64,000 bases of DNA from Cohnella sp. OV330 (GTDB lineage: Bacteria > Bacillota > Bacilli > Paenibacillales > Paenibacillaceae), in the NCBI RefSeq assembly GCF_900112065.1, contig NZ_FOKE01000009.1:102672-166671 (forward strand), written 5' to 3'. The position numbers and the translations under genes were made by a program. The notes below the pieces were generated by a model. It was given only the letters and a program-made list of their open reading frames with translations, made no database searches and was not told the DNA's origin. Positions 32,881-41,374 of the stretch are shown here, piece after piece. How positions within the stretch are numbered: the stretch's first letter is position 1; each line of letters begins with the position of its first letter.

Positions 32881-34287
32881 ATGAGCAAGGGGCGCATTGT
32901 CCAGGTTACGGGCCCGGTCGTCGACATCGAGTTCGACAACGGCCATCTGCCGGACATCCTCAACGCAATCCAAATTCATCAGACCGGCGAACGCGAAGTC
33001 AAGCTGACGGTCGAAGTCGCGCAGCATCTGGGCGATAACATGGTCCGCACGGTCGCCATGTCTTCGACGGACGGCCTCATCCGCGGCACCGAAGCCGTCG
33101 ATACCGGCGCGCCGATCACCGTACCGGTCGGTCCGGCTACGCTCGGCCGCGTATTTAACGTGCTGGGCGATCCGATCGACAACGCCGGTACGGTCGACCG
33201 CACGATCGCGAATCCGATTCACCGCCAGGCGCCTCCGTTCGACGAACTGTCGACGTCGCAAGAAATCCTGGAAACCGGCATCAAGGTCATCGACCTGATG
33301 GCGCCGTACGCCAAGGGCGGTAAGGTCGGCCTCTTCGGCGGCGCAGGCGTCGGCAAGACGGTTACGATGCAAGAGCTCATCCACAACATCGCTCAGGAGC
33401 ACGGCGGTATCTCCGTATTCGCAGGCGTAGGCGAGCGTACGCGCGAAGGTAACGACTTGTACCACGAAATGAGCGACTCCGGCGTTATCGCGAAGACCGC
33501 GATGGTGTTCGGCCAAATGAACGAGCCTCCGGGCGCGCGTCTGCGCGTTGCTCTGACGGGTCTGACGATGGCCGAGTATTTCCGAGACGAAGAAGGACGC
33601 GACGTACTGCTGTTCGTCGACAACATCTTCCGCTTCACGCAAGCCGGCTCCGAAGTATCCGCCCTTCTCGGCCGGATGCCGTCCGCGGTAGGTTACCAGC
33701 CGACGCTGGCTACCGAAATGGGTCAACTGCAAGAGCGGATCACCTCGACGAAGAAGGGTTCCGTTACCTCGATCCAAGCGATCTACGTACCGGCGGACGA
33801 TTATACCGACCCGGCTCCGGCTACGGCGTTCGCTCACTTGGACTCGACGACGAACCTCGAGCGGAACATCGCGGCAATGGGTATCTTCCCGGCCGTCGAC
33901 CCGTTGGCATCGTCTTCCCGCGTCCTGGCTCCCGAAGTCGTCGGCGAAGAGCACTATGCCGTCGCTCAAGGCGTCAAGAAGCTGCTCCAACGCTACAAGG
34001 AACTGCTCGATATCATCGCTATCCTCGGTATGGACGAACTGTCCGAGGACGACAAGCTCGTCGTTCTGCGCGCGCGTCGCGTTCAACTGTTCCTGTCCCA
34101 GCCGCTGCACGTCGCCGAAGCCTTCAATGGCATGCCTGGCGTATACGTGCCGGTTAAAGATACCGTTCGCAGCTTCAAAGAGATCCTTGATGGTAAGCAT
34201 GACGATCTTCCGGAACCGGCGTTCCACAACGTCGGCTCGATTGAAGACGCAGTCGAGAAGGCGAAGAAGCTCGCTCAAGGGCTCTAA
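32881..34287 (+). CDS. atpD: F1Fo ATP synthase subunit beta
   Basis: The 468-residue catalytic subunit. Walker A is G153-GAGVGKT160, and the catalytic Glu lies in GVGERTREGNDLY. Walker B is DVLLFVDNIFRF, and the conserved ALLGRMPSAVGYQPTLATEM is intact. CAGGAGGG precedes ATG 32881. Codon use shifts towards translationally favoured codons relative to neighbouring non-operon genes, as is usual for this abundant protein. Confidence 0.98.
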   Translation: MSKGRIVQVTGPVVDIEFDNGHLPDILNAIQIHQTGEREVKLTVEVAQHLGDNMVRTVAMSSTDGLIRGTEAVDTGAPITVPVGPATLGRVFNVLGDPIDNAGTVDRTIANPIHRQAPPFDELSTSQEILETGIKVIDLMAPYAKGGKVGLFGGAGVGKTVTMQELIHNIAQEHGGISVFAGVGERTREGNDLYHEMSDSGVIAKTAMVFGQMNEPPGARLRVALTGLTMAEYFRDEEGRDVLLFVDNIFRFTQAGSEVSALLGRMPSAVGYQPTLATEMGQLQERITSTKKGSVTSIQAIYVPADDYTDPAPATAFAHLDSTTNLERNIAAMGIFPAVDPLASSSRVLAPEVVGEEHYAVAQGVKKLLQRYKELLDIIAILGMDELSEDDKLVVLRARRVQLFLSQPLHVAEAFNGMPGVYVPVKDTVRSFKEILDGKHDDLPEPAFHNVGSIEDAVEKAKKLAQGL

Positions 34288-34311
34288 TCCGCTTTTGATG
34301 GAGGTATCGAT

Positions 34312-34713
34312 ATGAGCACCTTACGTTTGGAGATCGTCACTCCCGAGCGGATCGTTTACGAAAAGGACGTCAATATGGTCGTCGCCCGCGGCGTGGACGG
34401 GGATCTGGGCATTATGCCGCATCACATCCCGCTGGTGACGCCGCTCAAGATCGCGCCCGTCAAGGCGAAGATCGGGAACAACGATGAGTACATCGCGGTT
34501 CACGGCGGCTTCATGGAGGTACGCAAGGATAAGGTCGTCATCCTCGCGGAATCCGCTGAACTCGGATCGGACATCGACGTCACCCGTGCGCAGCAAGCCA
34601 AGGATCGCGCGCAAGATCGTCTGAACCACAAACAGACCGAAGTGGACCACAAGCGGGCCGAGGCTGCGCTGCAGCGAGCGCTCACCCGTATTCGGGTCGG
34701 CGGCGGAGAATAA
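34312..34713 (+). CDS. atpC: F1Fo ATP synthase subunit epsilon
   Basis: A 133-residue rotor subunit and regulator of ATP hydrolysis. The N-terminal beta sandwich (about 1-85) includes LEIVTPERIVYEKDVNMVVA, DGDLGIMPHHIPLVTPL and VHGGFMEVRKDKVVILAESA. The C-terminal two-helix hairpin (about 90-133) is DVTRAQQAKDRAQDRLNHKQ followed by AEAALQRALTRI. GGAGG lies upstream of ATG 34312. A very strong terminator follows, closing the operon. Confidence 0.95.
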   Translation: MSTLRLEIVTPERIVYEKDVNMVVARGVDGDLGIMPHHIPLVTPLKIAPVKAKIGNNDEYIAVHGGFMEVRKDKVVILAESAELGSDIDVTRAQQAKDRAQDRLNHKQTEVDHKRAEAALQRALTRIRVGGGE

Positions 34714-34724
34714 TCTTACCTTTT

Positions 34725-34776
34725 ATCGCCGGGAGGCGGCACCTGTTCGCAGGAAGCCGCCTCCCGGCGATTTTTG
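34725..34776 (+). terminator. ATP synthase operon terminator (16-bp stem)
   Basis: A perfect 16-bp stem, ATCGCCGGGAGGCGGC / GCCGCCTCCCGGCGAT, with a 15-base loop, followed by TTTTTGCGTTTTTT. Confidence 0.95.
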
Positions 34777-34781
34777 CGTTT

Positions 34782-34810
34782 TTTACACCTGGCGTCACTC
34801 GGCGTATACT
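34782..34810 (+). promoter_or_regulatory. Sigma-A promoter of ypdA
   Basis: TTTACA (34782-34787), 17 bases, then TATACT (34805-34810), 38 bases before the ypdA start. The -35 overlaps the tail of the atp terminator. Confidence 0.7.
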
Positions 34811-34848
34811 AAACTTAGCTATCTCAAGGAAAGGCGGACCACTGCGCA

Positions 34849-35859
34849 ATGGAAGATATCGTCATCGTCGGAGCGGGACCTTGCGGGCTGTCGGCAGCGG
34901 CCGAGCTGCAAGACCAGGGCTTCAACCCGTTACTATTCGAAAAGGAAAACGTCGGGTATTCGATCTCCCGTTATCCGGTCAATATGCAGTTCTTTAGCAC
35001 GGCGCCGATGCTCGAGATCGCAGGCGTGCCGTTCATTACGCCGAACGACAAGCCCTCCAGGCTCGAAGCGTTGAACTACTATCGCATCGTGTCGGAAAGG
35101 CGAGATCTGCGGATTCGTCGCTATGAAGCGGTCACGGCCGTCGAAAAGGACGGCGACGCGTTTCGTGTCACGTCGGTGGGCAGATCCGGCCAGCCTTCGT
35201 ATACGTACGCTCGCAAAGTCGTCATCGCGACAGGTTACTTCGATCATCCGAACCGGATCGGCATTCCGGGCGAGGATCACGCGCATGTGAGCCACTTTTT
35301 CACCGAAGCCCATCCGTATGCGGGGACGCGTGTCGTCGTCATCGGCGGCAGCAACTCCGCTGTCGACGCGGCGCTGGAGATGGAGCGCGTGGGCGCGAAA
35401 GTGACGGTGGTATACCGGGGCGAATCCGTATCCGCCAACATCAAACCTTGGGTACGCCCGATTTTCGACAGTTATACGGCAAAAGGACGAATTGACCTGC
35501 GTCTGCAGAGCAGAGTCGTGGAGATCGGCTACGACCAGGTCATGGTCGAAAGCGTGAGGGACGCGGATTCGGCGGATGGGGGTACAGAGGTTGTTAAGGA
35601 GAATCTGCCTGCAGACTTCGTGCTGGCACTCACGGGATTCCGGCCTGACCGGGCGTTTCTGCGGTCAATGGGCGTCGAAGCGCCGGATGGGGTCATACCG
35701 CCGACGCACGATCCGGAGACGATGGAGACTAACGTGCCGGGACTTTACCTAGCTGGTGTCGTGTCTACGGGGCGGGATGCCAACGAGATTTTTATTGAAA
35801 GCGGACGTTACCACGGCCGCAAGATCGCGGAACATCTGGCTTTTCTGCGTACGGTTTAG
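34849..35859 (+). CDS. ypdA: YpdA-family bacillithiol disulfide reductase (Bdr)
   Basis: FAD- and NADPH-dependent flavoprotein that reduces oxidised bacillithiol in low-GC Gram-positives. The 336 residues contain the FAD-binding IVIVGAGPCGLSAAAEL (about 4-20) with a Cys next to the GxGxxG, the NADPH site VVVIGGSNSAVDAALEME (about 163-180) and the C-terminal FAD motif TNVPGLYLAGVVSTG. The thioredoxin-reductase CxxC pair is absent, as expected for YpdA. It has its own promoter and lies next to dps, suggesting an oxidative-stress pair. Confidence 0.9.
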   Translation: MEDIVIVGAGPCGLSAAAELQDQGFNPLLFEKENVGYSISRYPVNMQFFSTAPMLEIAGVPFITPNDKPSRLEALNYYRIVSERRDLRIRRYEAVTAVEKDGDAFRVTSVGRSGQPSYTYARKVVIATGYFDHPNRIGIPGEDHAHVSHFFTEAHPYAGTRVVVIGGSNSAVDAALEMERVGAKVTVVYRGESVSANIKPWVRPIFDSYTAKGRIDLRLQSRVVEIGYDQVMVESVRDADSADGGTEVVKENLPADFVLALTGFRPDRAFLRSMGVEAPDGVIPPTHDPETMETNVPGLYLAGVVSTGRDANEIFIESGRYHGRKIAEHLAFLRTV

Positions 35860-35943
35860 AACGGCATTGTCCGAAAACTGCTTGAACGCCGTCCATTCCG
35901 GGTAAATCAGGAGAGCAAGCTTATCCAATCGGGAGGGATTCAC

Positions 35944-36405
35944 ATGCCTAAGATCCAGAACAATCTGAATCAAAATCTGGCGGACTGGAGTGTTATTTAC
36001 TTCAAATTGCACCACTTCCACTGGTACGTGAAGGGGCCGCACTTCCAGACGCTTCACTTGAAGTTCGAAGAACTCTACGACTTCGCGGCAATATCGCTGG
36101 ACGAAGTGGCGGAGCGGATTCTCTCGATCGGCGGCAAGCCGGCCTCTACGATGAAGGAGTACCTGTCGCTCACGAAGGTGAAGGAAGGCGGAGACGAGAC
36201 GAAGGACGTCGACATGGTCAAGGCCGTCATCGACGACTTCATCCTGCTGACCAACGGACTCAACGAAACGATGGAATTGGCCGAAGAAGCGGGCGACGCG
36301 CCGACGGCGGATCTGCTCACGAAGCAGGTCGAAGCGCTGCAAAAGCATATTTGGATGCTGAGCGCGACCGCCGGCATCAACGTGCCGACCAAGGTGAAGG
36401 CGTAA
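35944..36405 (+). CDS. dps: Dps-family ferritin-like protein
   Basis: A 153-residue Dps/mini-ferritin that oxidises and stores iron in a 12-mer and protects DNA from peroxide. The inter-subunit ferroxidase ligands are visible in YFKLHHFHWYVKGPHFQTLH and FAAISLDEVAERILSIGGKP. ATG 35944 has GGGAGGG upstream. No PerR-type box was recognised in the 84-base leader. A strong terminator follows. Confidence 0.93.
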   Translation: MPKIQNNLNQNLADWSVIYFKLHHFHWYVKGPHFQTLHLKFEELYDFAAISLDEVAERILSIGGKPASTMKEYLSLTKVKEGGDETKDVDMVKAVIDDFILLTNGLNETMELAEEAGDAPTADLLTKQVEALQKHIWMLSATAGINVPTKVKA

Positions 36406-36425
36406 GCCAAACATATACTTATATA

Positions 36426-36474
36426 GAATCCCGTTCGCCGGATCGAATCCCGGCGCACGGGATTCTTTTTTTTT
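36426..36474 (+). terminator. Intrinsic terminator of dps
   Basis: GAATCCCG...CGGGATTC encloses CGCCGG/CCGGCG and is followed by nine T. Confidence 0.92.
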
Positions 36475-36653
36475 GTTTTAAAGGGAGATTATGTGGCGGT
36501 CATTACAGAATCGATGACCGCGTATGACGATAATTGTGAAAGAAGTCGCATATATTCGCCGTTTTTCTAATCTATAATTGTGATTGCGGCATCTTTACAT
36601 AGGCGAATGATCGTGCAAAAGCACTTATTTGGATACGGATTGGGAGTGTAGTT

Positions 36654-39600
36654 ATGATTCGCAAATACGGTTTAACGCTGTTGGCGGCGCTGTTGGTGCT
36701 GCTGCCGGTATCGGCTGCGTTCGGCGGGGAGGCGCACGCGGCTTCTTCGTCGCGGATCGCGGTGATCAAGCAGCTGAGCGGGGACGTGCAGGTGCAGAAG
36801 GCCGGGGGCTCGAAGCAGTTCAAGGCGTTCGCCAAGCTGAGCCTGAACCAGGGGGACAAGCTGATCACGGGGAGCAAGGGATCGGCGGTGCTGCAGTTCG
36901 CGAACGGCACGTCGGAGGACGACAAGTTCACGGTCGGGGAGAACGCGACGCTGACGTTTTCGAAGCTGTCGGACAAAAAAGGCACGGTGACGAAAGTCAG
37001 CATGCTCAAAGGAACGGCCTGGGTGGACGTCAAATCGATCAAGAGCCAAGACGACGACTTCAAGCTGGAGACGCCGACGGCGATCATGGGCGTGCGCGGC
37101 ACGGCGTTCTTCGCGCGAGTCAATCCGGCGACGGGCGGCACGAACACGGCAGTCATGTCGGGCGTCGTGCGTTTCACGTCCGAAAAAGCGGAAAAGACGG
37201 GAAGCGGAAGCGGCGAGAGCACAGGCGGTGCCGGCACGTCCGGCGCCAAGACGATCGACTTGTATCCGACGCAGCAAATCTCGCTCGAGCCGACGAGCGG
37301 CGTCGATCTGCGCGAGTTGACGACGCTCGTGGACATCGAGGATATCGTCAAAAACGCGTCGCCGGAAGTCATCGAGGCGATCTTGCGCAGCAAGGCGAAG
37401 GTCGACGAAGAGAACCGGCAGACGGTCGAAAAGTTCAAACAGACCGGCGTGCCGTCGGATCTGCAGCAGCAGCTGGAGCAGTTTATCCAGAACACGCAGG
37501 AGCTGCTAGGCGTCATCGCGAAGCAGGCGATCGAACAAAAGAAGCTCGACGAGCAGCAGGTCAAGAAGATAGAGGAGCAAGAGAAGACCTCTTTCGGGCT
37601 GGATAAGGATCAACTGAGCCAGCTGAGCGATAAGGAAAAGGCGAAGCAAGAGAAGGCAAGGCAGCTGGCGGAGGAGGCCGCGAAGAAAAAAGCGGCCGAG
37701 GAAGCGGCAAAGCTGAAGGAGCTGGCGGACAAGATCAACGCGTCGGCGCTGAAGGCGATCGAGGCGGCCAAGCAGGCGCAGGCGCAAGCGAACCGACTGG
37801 CGGCGGAGGCGGCGAAGCGCAAGGCGGAAGAAGAGCTGCTCAAGAAGCTGAACGAGCAGCAGAAGCAGCAGTACCAGCAGGACAAGGCGAACCACCAAGG
37901 CGGAACGCCCGTCACGCCGGGGACGAATACGAACAACCTGTCTTCCAACGCCAATCTCGGCTCGCTAAGCATCGCCGGAGCGACGCTGAGCCCGTCTTTC
38001 GACGCAGCCGTCACCGCCTATCGGGCAAGCGTGACCAGCGACAAGACGAGCGTCGTCGTAGGGGCGAGCGTGCAGGGAAGCGGCGCCTCGTTCACGGTCA
38101 ATGGCCAAGCGCCGAGCGGCGGTCAGCGGACAGTTAGCCTCGCTTACGGCGACAACGAGATCACCATTCTCGTGATGGCGCAGAACGGCTCGACCCAGGC
38201 CTACAGGGTCACGGTGACCCGTCAACTGCTGAACAACGTCAGCGTCGTTTTCGCAGGTCAGAGCGGCATCGATATTGACTTCAACTCGACGAACGCTCCC
38301 GAGCCGCTGTCCATTCCTAGCGGATTGAGTAACCTGACGTTGGTGGTTCCCGTTACCGGACCGGAGATTGACATTACCGTCAATGGACAAAAAGTAGATC
38401 CGGAGCCGATGTTCATGGCGGCGCGTACGATCCAGCCGGGCCAGATCTCCTGGCGGTATATCATTCCGCTCGCACAGGCGTCTAACGAGATCGAGATCAA
38501 AGCGACGATCGACGGCGTCGTCAAGATTTATAAGCTGATCGCGAATCGCGCGCCCGAGACGGGGATGCCGATTGCCTATAATGCCTATTATGAGGCGGCC
38601 TACCAAACGCCATATTCAGGCGTATTGACTAGCAGCGGAGGCAGCGGCGCCAAGTACGAATTGATGGAGAACGGCGGACCTAGGAGTGGTACGCTAGAGT
38701 TAGGCGAGGACGGCCGCTTTACTTATATGCCGAACGAAGGCTTTCAGGGCGTCGATTATTTCACATTCAAGGCTATAGTTGGCGCAAAGGAATCCGAACC
38801 TGCGGTGGTCACGATTCGCGTCGTGCCGTATAACTACGAGACGATCGGATTGACCAACTGGACCTCGTCTTGGAACGGCGAAGCAGTCGACGACTGGTTG
38901 TTTATTTATAGTGATCGCGAGGGCGAATCCGTCTACAAGGATTACAACCTTTATCGCGAGCAGCCTTCTACGCTCCGCTTGAGCTTTGAGTTCGACCCGC
39001 TCGCAGTCTCGGATGCGCAGTTGACCTTTGGAGAACAAACGGAGGATCAGGACGAAGACGGGAAGCTTGAGGCGGACCTGGCGCTCAAGGCGGGGATCAA
39101 CCGTGTGTCGCTGCGCTATTCCGTAGGGAACGATGGTGAGCGAACGTATTATCGCCTAAGCTTTGACGTATACGTAGGCATGCCTTCGGATTCAGGGATT
39201 ATAGCTTATCAGAAGCCGGAAGGCATGGCAGAGATCGATCTGGTCCCGGCGGGCGAACAAGAATGGACGGCCTCGGTTCGAGGCGGAGCTAGCGGCGCGG
39301 ATGAACAAAAGGATGAGTATAACTGGTTGCTGATTAATTATTCCAGGGTCGAGGCTACCACAGTCGAAGTCGTCGCAAATGGCGAGCTTGTAGAATTAGG
39401 GATTTATTATAGAGTCTTTTTGAAAGCCGGGTGGAACGAGATCGTCATTCGTTCTTATTATCCGGGCGGCGAAGTCGATGCTTTAGAACAGAAGATCCAT
39501 GTGTGGCGTGGCAGAAACGCGCCTGAAGGCTACGCGGTAACTGGTATCTCGGGCACGGTCGTGAAAGTAGCCCCAGAGGCGTCGCCCGTACCGGTCAGTT

Positions 39601-41171
39601 TTATTCGGGACGAAAACAGGGCGGATGTATGGCGAGCGGCCGTGACGACGGATACGACGGCGCTTAAGATTCGGCCGAACCTTGCGGCGGGACTATCACT
39701 CTCGGACTTCTATCTCAAGGACGACTATGGCAATTATGTCAACGCCGAGGAGACGGAACCCGGATCCGGACGATTTATCGTCCCGACATCCGAAGCGTTC
39801 GCCGACGCTTATGCGGTCGTCAAGCCCGCGAGCGGAGGCAATCCCTTTCCATATCGAATACAAATCGCAAAAGGGGACCCGCCTGAACTAGGCTTCGTTC
39901 TCGGCTCTTATACCTCAGGATCCTCTGAGACGCCGGGCATGCTGCCGTTCAGCGACGCCGCCGGCGCTTGGTGGGCCAGGCTGGCGTCGGGCAGCGATCC
40001 GCACGGCTTCAAGCTAAAGATCATGGGAAGTCCCGGCTACCGGCTATTTGCCAACGGAGAACTGGTGCCGAACGCTTATCAGGTGTCAGTCGGCGGATAT
40101 GTGTTCACTTTTGATCCGGTGCCTGGAAACCAGGTCTATACGCTCGAATTCCGCGATCTGTACGGACGAATCGTTATTTATCCGATCAACTTGTACTACG
40201 GGGAAGTGCAGGACAATCTGACCGTCGGGAACGGCGCGACGATCACCTACGGAGCCGGCAACATCCAATTGCTCCATCCGACCGCCGACTCGCTATCCGC
40301 GACTTTGCCTGCGGGGATGAAGTCGTTCAGCTTAGATCTGGATTTGGGAGAGCATGCCGCGGCTGCCGTGTTCGATGAGACCGGGCAAGAGATGTACGCA
40401 TCCGGCGATCCGCTTGCTTTTACGCTTCCCGACACGGATCCCGAGAGAAATACGATCTTGACCTACGATGTCGTGTTGACGGATACCGATGATTCGACGA
40501 GCGGAAATGGCGATCAGGTGTTGTACACGCTCTACCTCTATATGGCACAGGATCACCAGCTGGCACCGGCGGATGTCGTTTGGAGCACGCAGGCGTCCGA
40601 AGGCGGCAGCTCGGCCGAGGACTACACCTGGGTATACGACCGGCTCAATCGTTATACGCTCAGCGTCCCGGAGAATGCAGACACGCTGCAGGTGTCTGTG
40701 ACGCCAGGCTCGTACGTGTCAAGTGTCGCAATAACCGGACTATCCGGTCCCGATGGATACAATGGCTACTACGGATCATTGTCTCCAGGGCCCAACGAAT
40801 TTACGATGACGGTCTCCTACACTGACGGTCAGCGTCGCGTCTATGAGCTGACTGCCTATCGCGGAGCGCCGGTGTCGCCGACGCTGCAGTTCGGAGAACA
40901 AACCTATTCTTTCGCTTATGATGAAGCTTTGAATGGTTATGCGGTTTACCTGGAAAGCGATCCTGGCAACGGTGCGTTCAATCTGGGGTTGCCAAACGGC
41001 ACGGAAGTTGAAGAGGTGAAGTCGGAGGACGCGCCGCTCGAACAAAATGCGGATGGAACGTTTGTCCTAAACCTGGTCGGAGCGAGCGGTATTAAAGCCA
41101 TATGGGCTTCAGGCGGTGACAACGGCGTTCCTTGGAGCTCTGATTTTTACGTATACTACGGCACGGTTTGA
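36654..41171 (+). CDS. Giant secreted FecR-domain / cadherin-like surface protein (paralogue 1)
   Basis: The 1505-residue exported protein has a signal peptide (LTLLAALLVLLPVSAAFGGEAHA, cleavage near residue 30). A FecR-type beta domain follows (about 38-175, KLETPTAIMGVRGTAFFARV), then a Lys/Glu/Ala/Gln coiled coil (about 240-415). A cadherin-like beta-sandwich comes next (about 430-522, LSPSFDAAVTAYRASVTSDK), then a bacterial Ig-like repeat (about 632-725, GRFTYMPNEGFQGVDYFTF). About 780 residues of further beta-rich modules complete it, one ending QKIHVWRG. No LPXTG, SLH or membrane anchor is seen at the C-terminus (ending YVYYGTV). Its first ~1.85 kb is duplicated in the next gene. The A/T content rises in the 3' half. 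Adhesion or wall sensing is inference. Confidence 0.88.
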   Translation: MIRKYGLTLLAALLVLLPVSAAFGGEAHAASSSRIAVIKQLSGDVQVQKAGGSKQFKAFAKLSLNQGDKLITGSKGSAVLQFANGTSEDDKFTVGENATLTFSKLSDKKGTVTKVSMLKGTAWVDVKSIKSQDDDFKLETPTAIMGVRGTAFFARVNPATGGTNTAVMSGVVRFTSEKAEKTGSGSGESTGGAGTSGAKTIDLYPTQQISLEPTSGVDLRELTTLVDIEDIVKNASPEVIEAILRSKAKVDEENRQTVEKFKQTGVPSDLQQQLEQFIQNTQELLGVIAKQAIEQKKLDEQQVKKIEEQEKTSFGLDKDQLSQLSDKEKAKQEKARQLAEEAAKKKAAEEAAKLKELADKINASALKAIEAAKQAQAQANRLAAEAAKRKAEEELLKKLNEQQKQQYQQDKANHQGGTPVTPGTNTNNLSSNANLGSLSIAGATLSPSFDAAVTAYRASVTSDKTSVVVGASVQGSGASFTVNGQAPSGGQRTVSLAYGDNEITILVMAQNGSTQAYRVTVTRQLLNNVSVVFAGQSGIDIDFNSTNAPEPLSIPSGLSNLTLVVPVTGPEIDITVNGQKVDPEPMFMAARTIQPGQISWRYIIPLAQASNEIEIKATIDGVVKIYKLIANRAPETGMPIAYNAYYEAAYQTPYSGVLTSSGGSGAKYELMENGGPRSGTLELGEDGRFTYMPNEGFQGVDYFTFKAIVGAKESEPAVVTIRVVPYNYETIGLTNWTSSWNGEAVDDWLFIYSDREGESVYKDYNLYREQPSTLRLSFEFDPLAVSDAQLTFGEQTEDQDEDGKLEADLALKAGINRVSLRYSVGNDGERTYYRLSFDVYVGMPSDSGIIAYQKPEGMAEIDLVPAGEQEWTASVRGGASGADEQKDEYNWLLINYSRVEATTVEVVANGELVELGIYYRVFLKAGWNEIVIRSYYPGGEVDALEQKIHVWRGRNAPEGYAVTGISGTVVKVAPEASPVPVSFIRDENRADVWRAAVTTDTTALKIRPNLAAGLSLSDFYLKDDYGNYVNAEETEPGSGRFIVPTSEAFADAYAVVKPASGGNPFPYRIQIAKGDPPELGFVLGSYTSGSSETPGMLPFSDAAGAWWARLASGSDPHGFKLKIMGSPGYRLFANGELVPNAYQVSVGGYVFTFDPVPGNQVYTLEFRDLYGRIVIYPINLYYGEVQDNLTVGNGATITYGAGNIQLLHPTADSLSATLPAGMKSFSLDLDLGEHAAAAVFDETGQEMYASGDPLAFTLPDTDPERNTILTYDVVLTDTDDSTSGNGDQVLYTLYLYMAQDHQLAPADVVWSTQASEGGSSAEDYTWVYDRLNRYTLSVPENADTLQVSVTPGSYVSSVAITGLSGPDGYNGYYGSLSPGPNEFTMTVSYTDGQRRVYELTAYRGAPVSPTLQFGEQTYSFAYDEALNGYAVYLESDPGNGAFNLGLPNGTEVEEVKSEDAPLEQNADGTFVLNLVGASGIKAIWASGGDNGVPWSSDFYVYYGTV

Positions 41172-41196
41172 TCGATAGACGCGATCGAAGTTAGAG

Positions 41197-41242
41197 GGTC
41201 GCTTCGCCTTCGGCAAGAAGGCGGGGCGGCCTTGAATTTTTC
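41197..41242 (+). terminator. Probable terminator between the FecR paralogues
   Basis: CGCCTTC/GAAGGCG with a GGCAA loop stacks on GGTCGC...GCGGCC and is followed by TTGAATTTTT. The T-run is offset from the stem, so strength is uncertain. Confidence 0.5.
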
Positions 41243-41374
41243 CATGCGCTTAACGTGAATAACGACAATAATCGCCATTTTTAAGGTATAATCGAAACGT
41301 GTATTCCAATGTTTTCATCCATTGGCAAGCGTCTTTATTACATTCATACATATACAGAAAACGGAGTGAAGTTC

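Noticed and set aside
30220..34278. Long minus-strand open frames under atpA, atpG and atpD
   Set aside because: They are shadows of highly expressed ATP synthase genes with biased codons; the products resemble no family.
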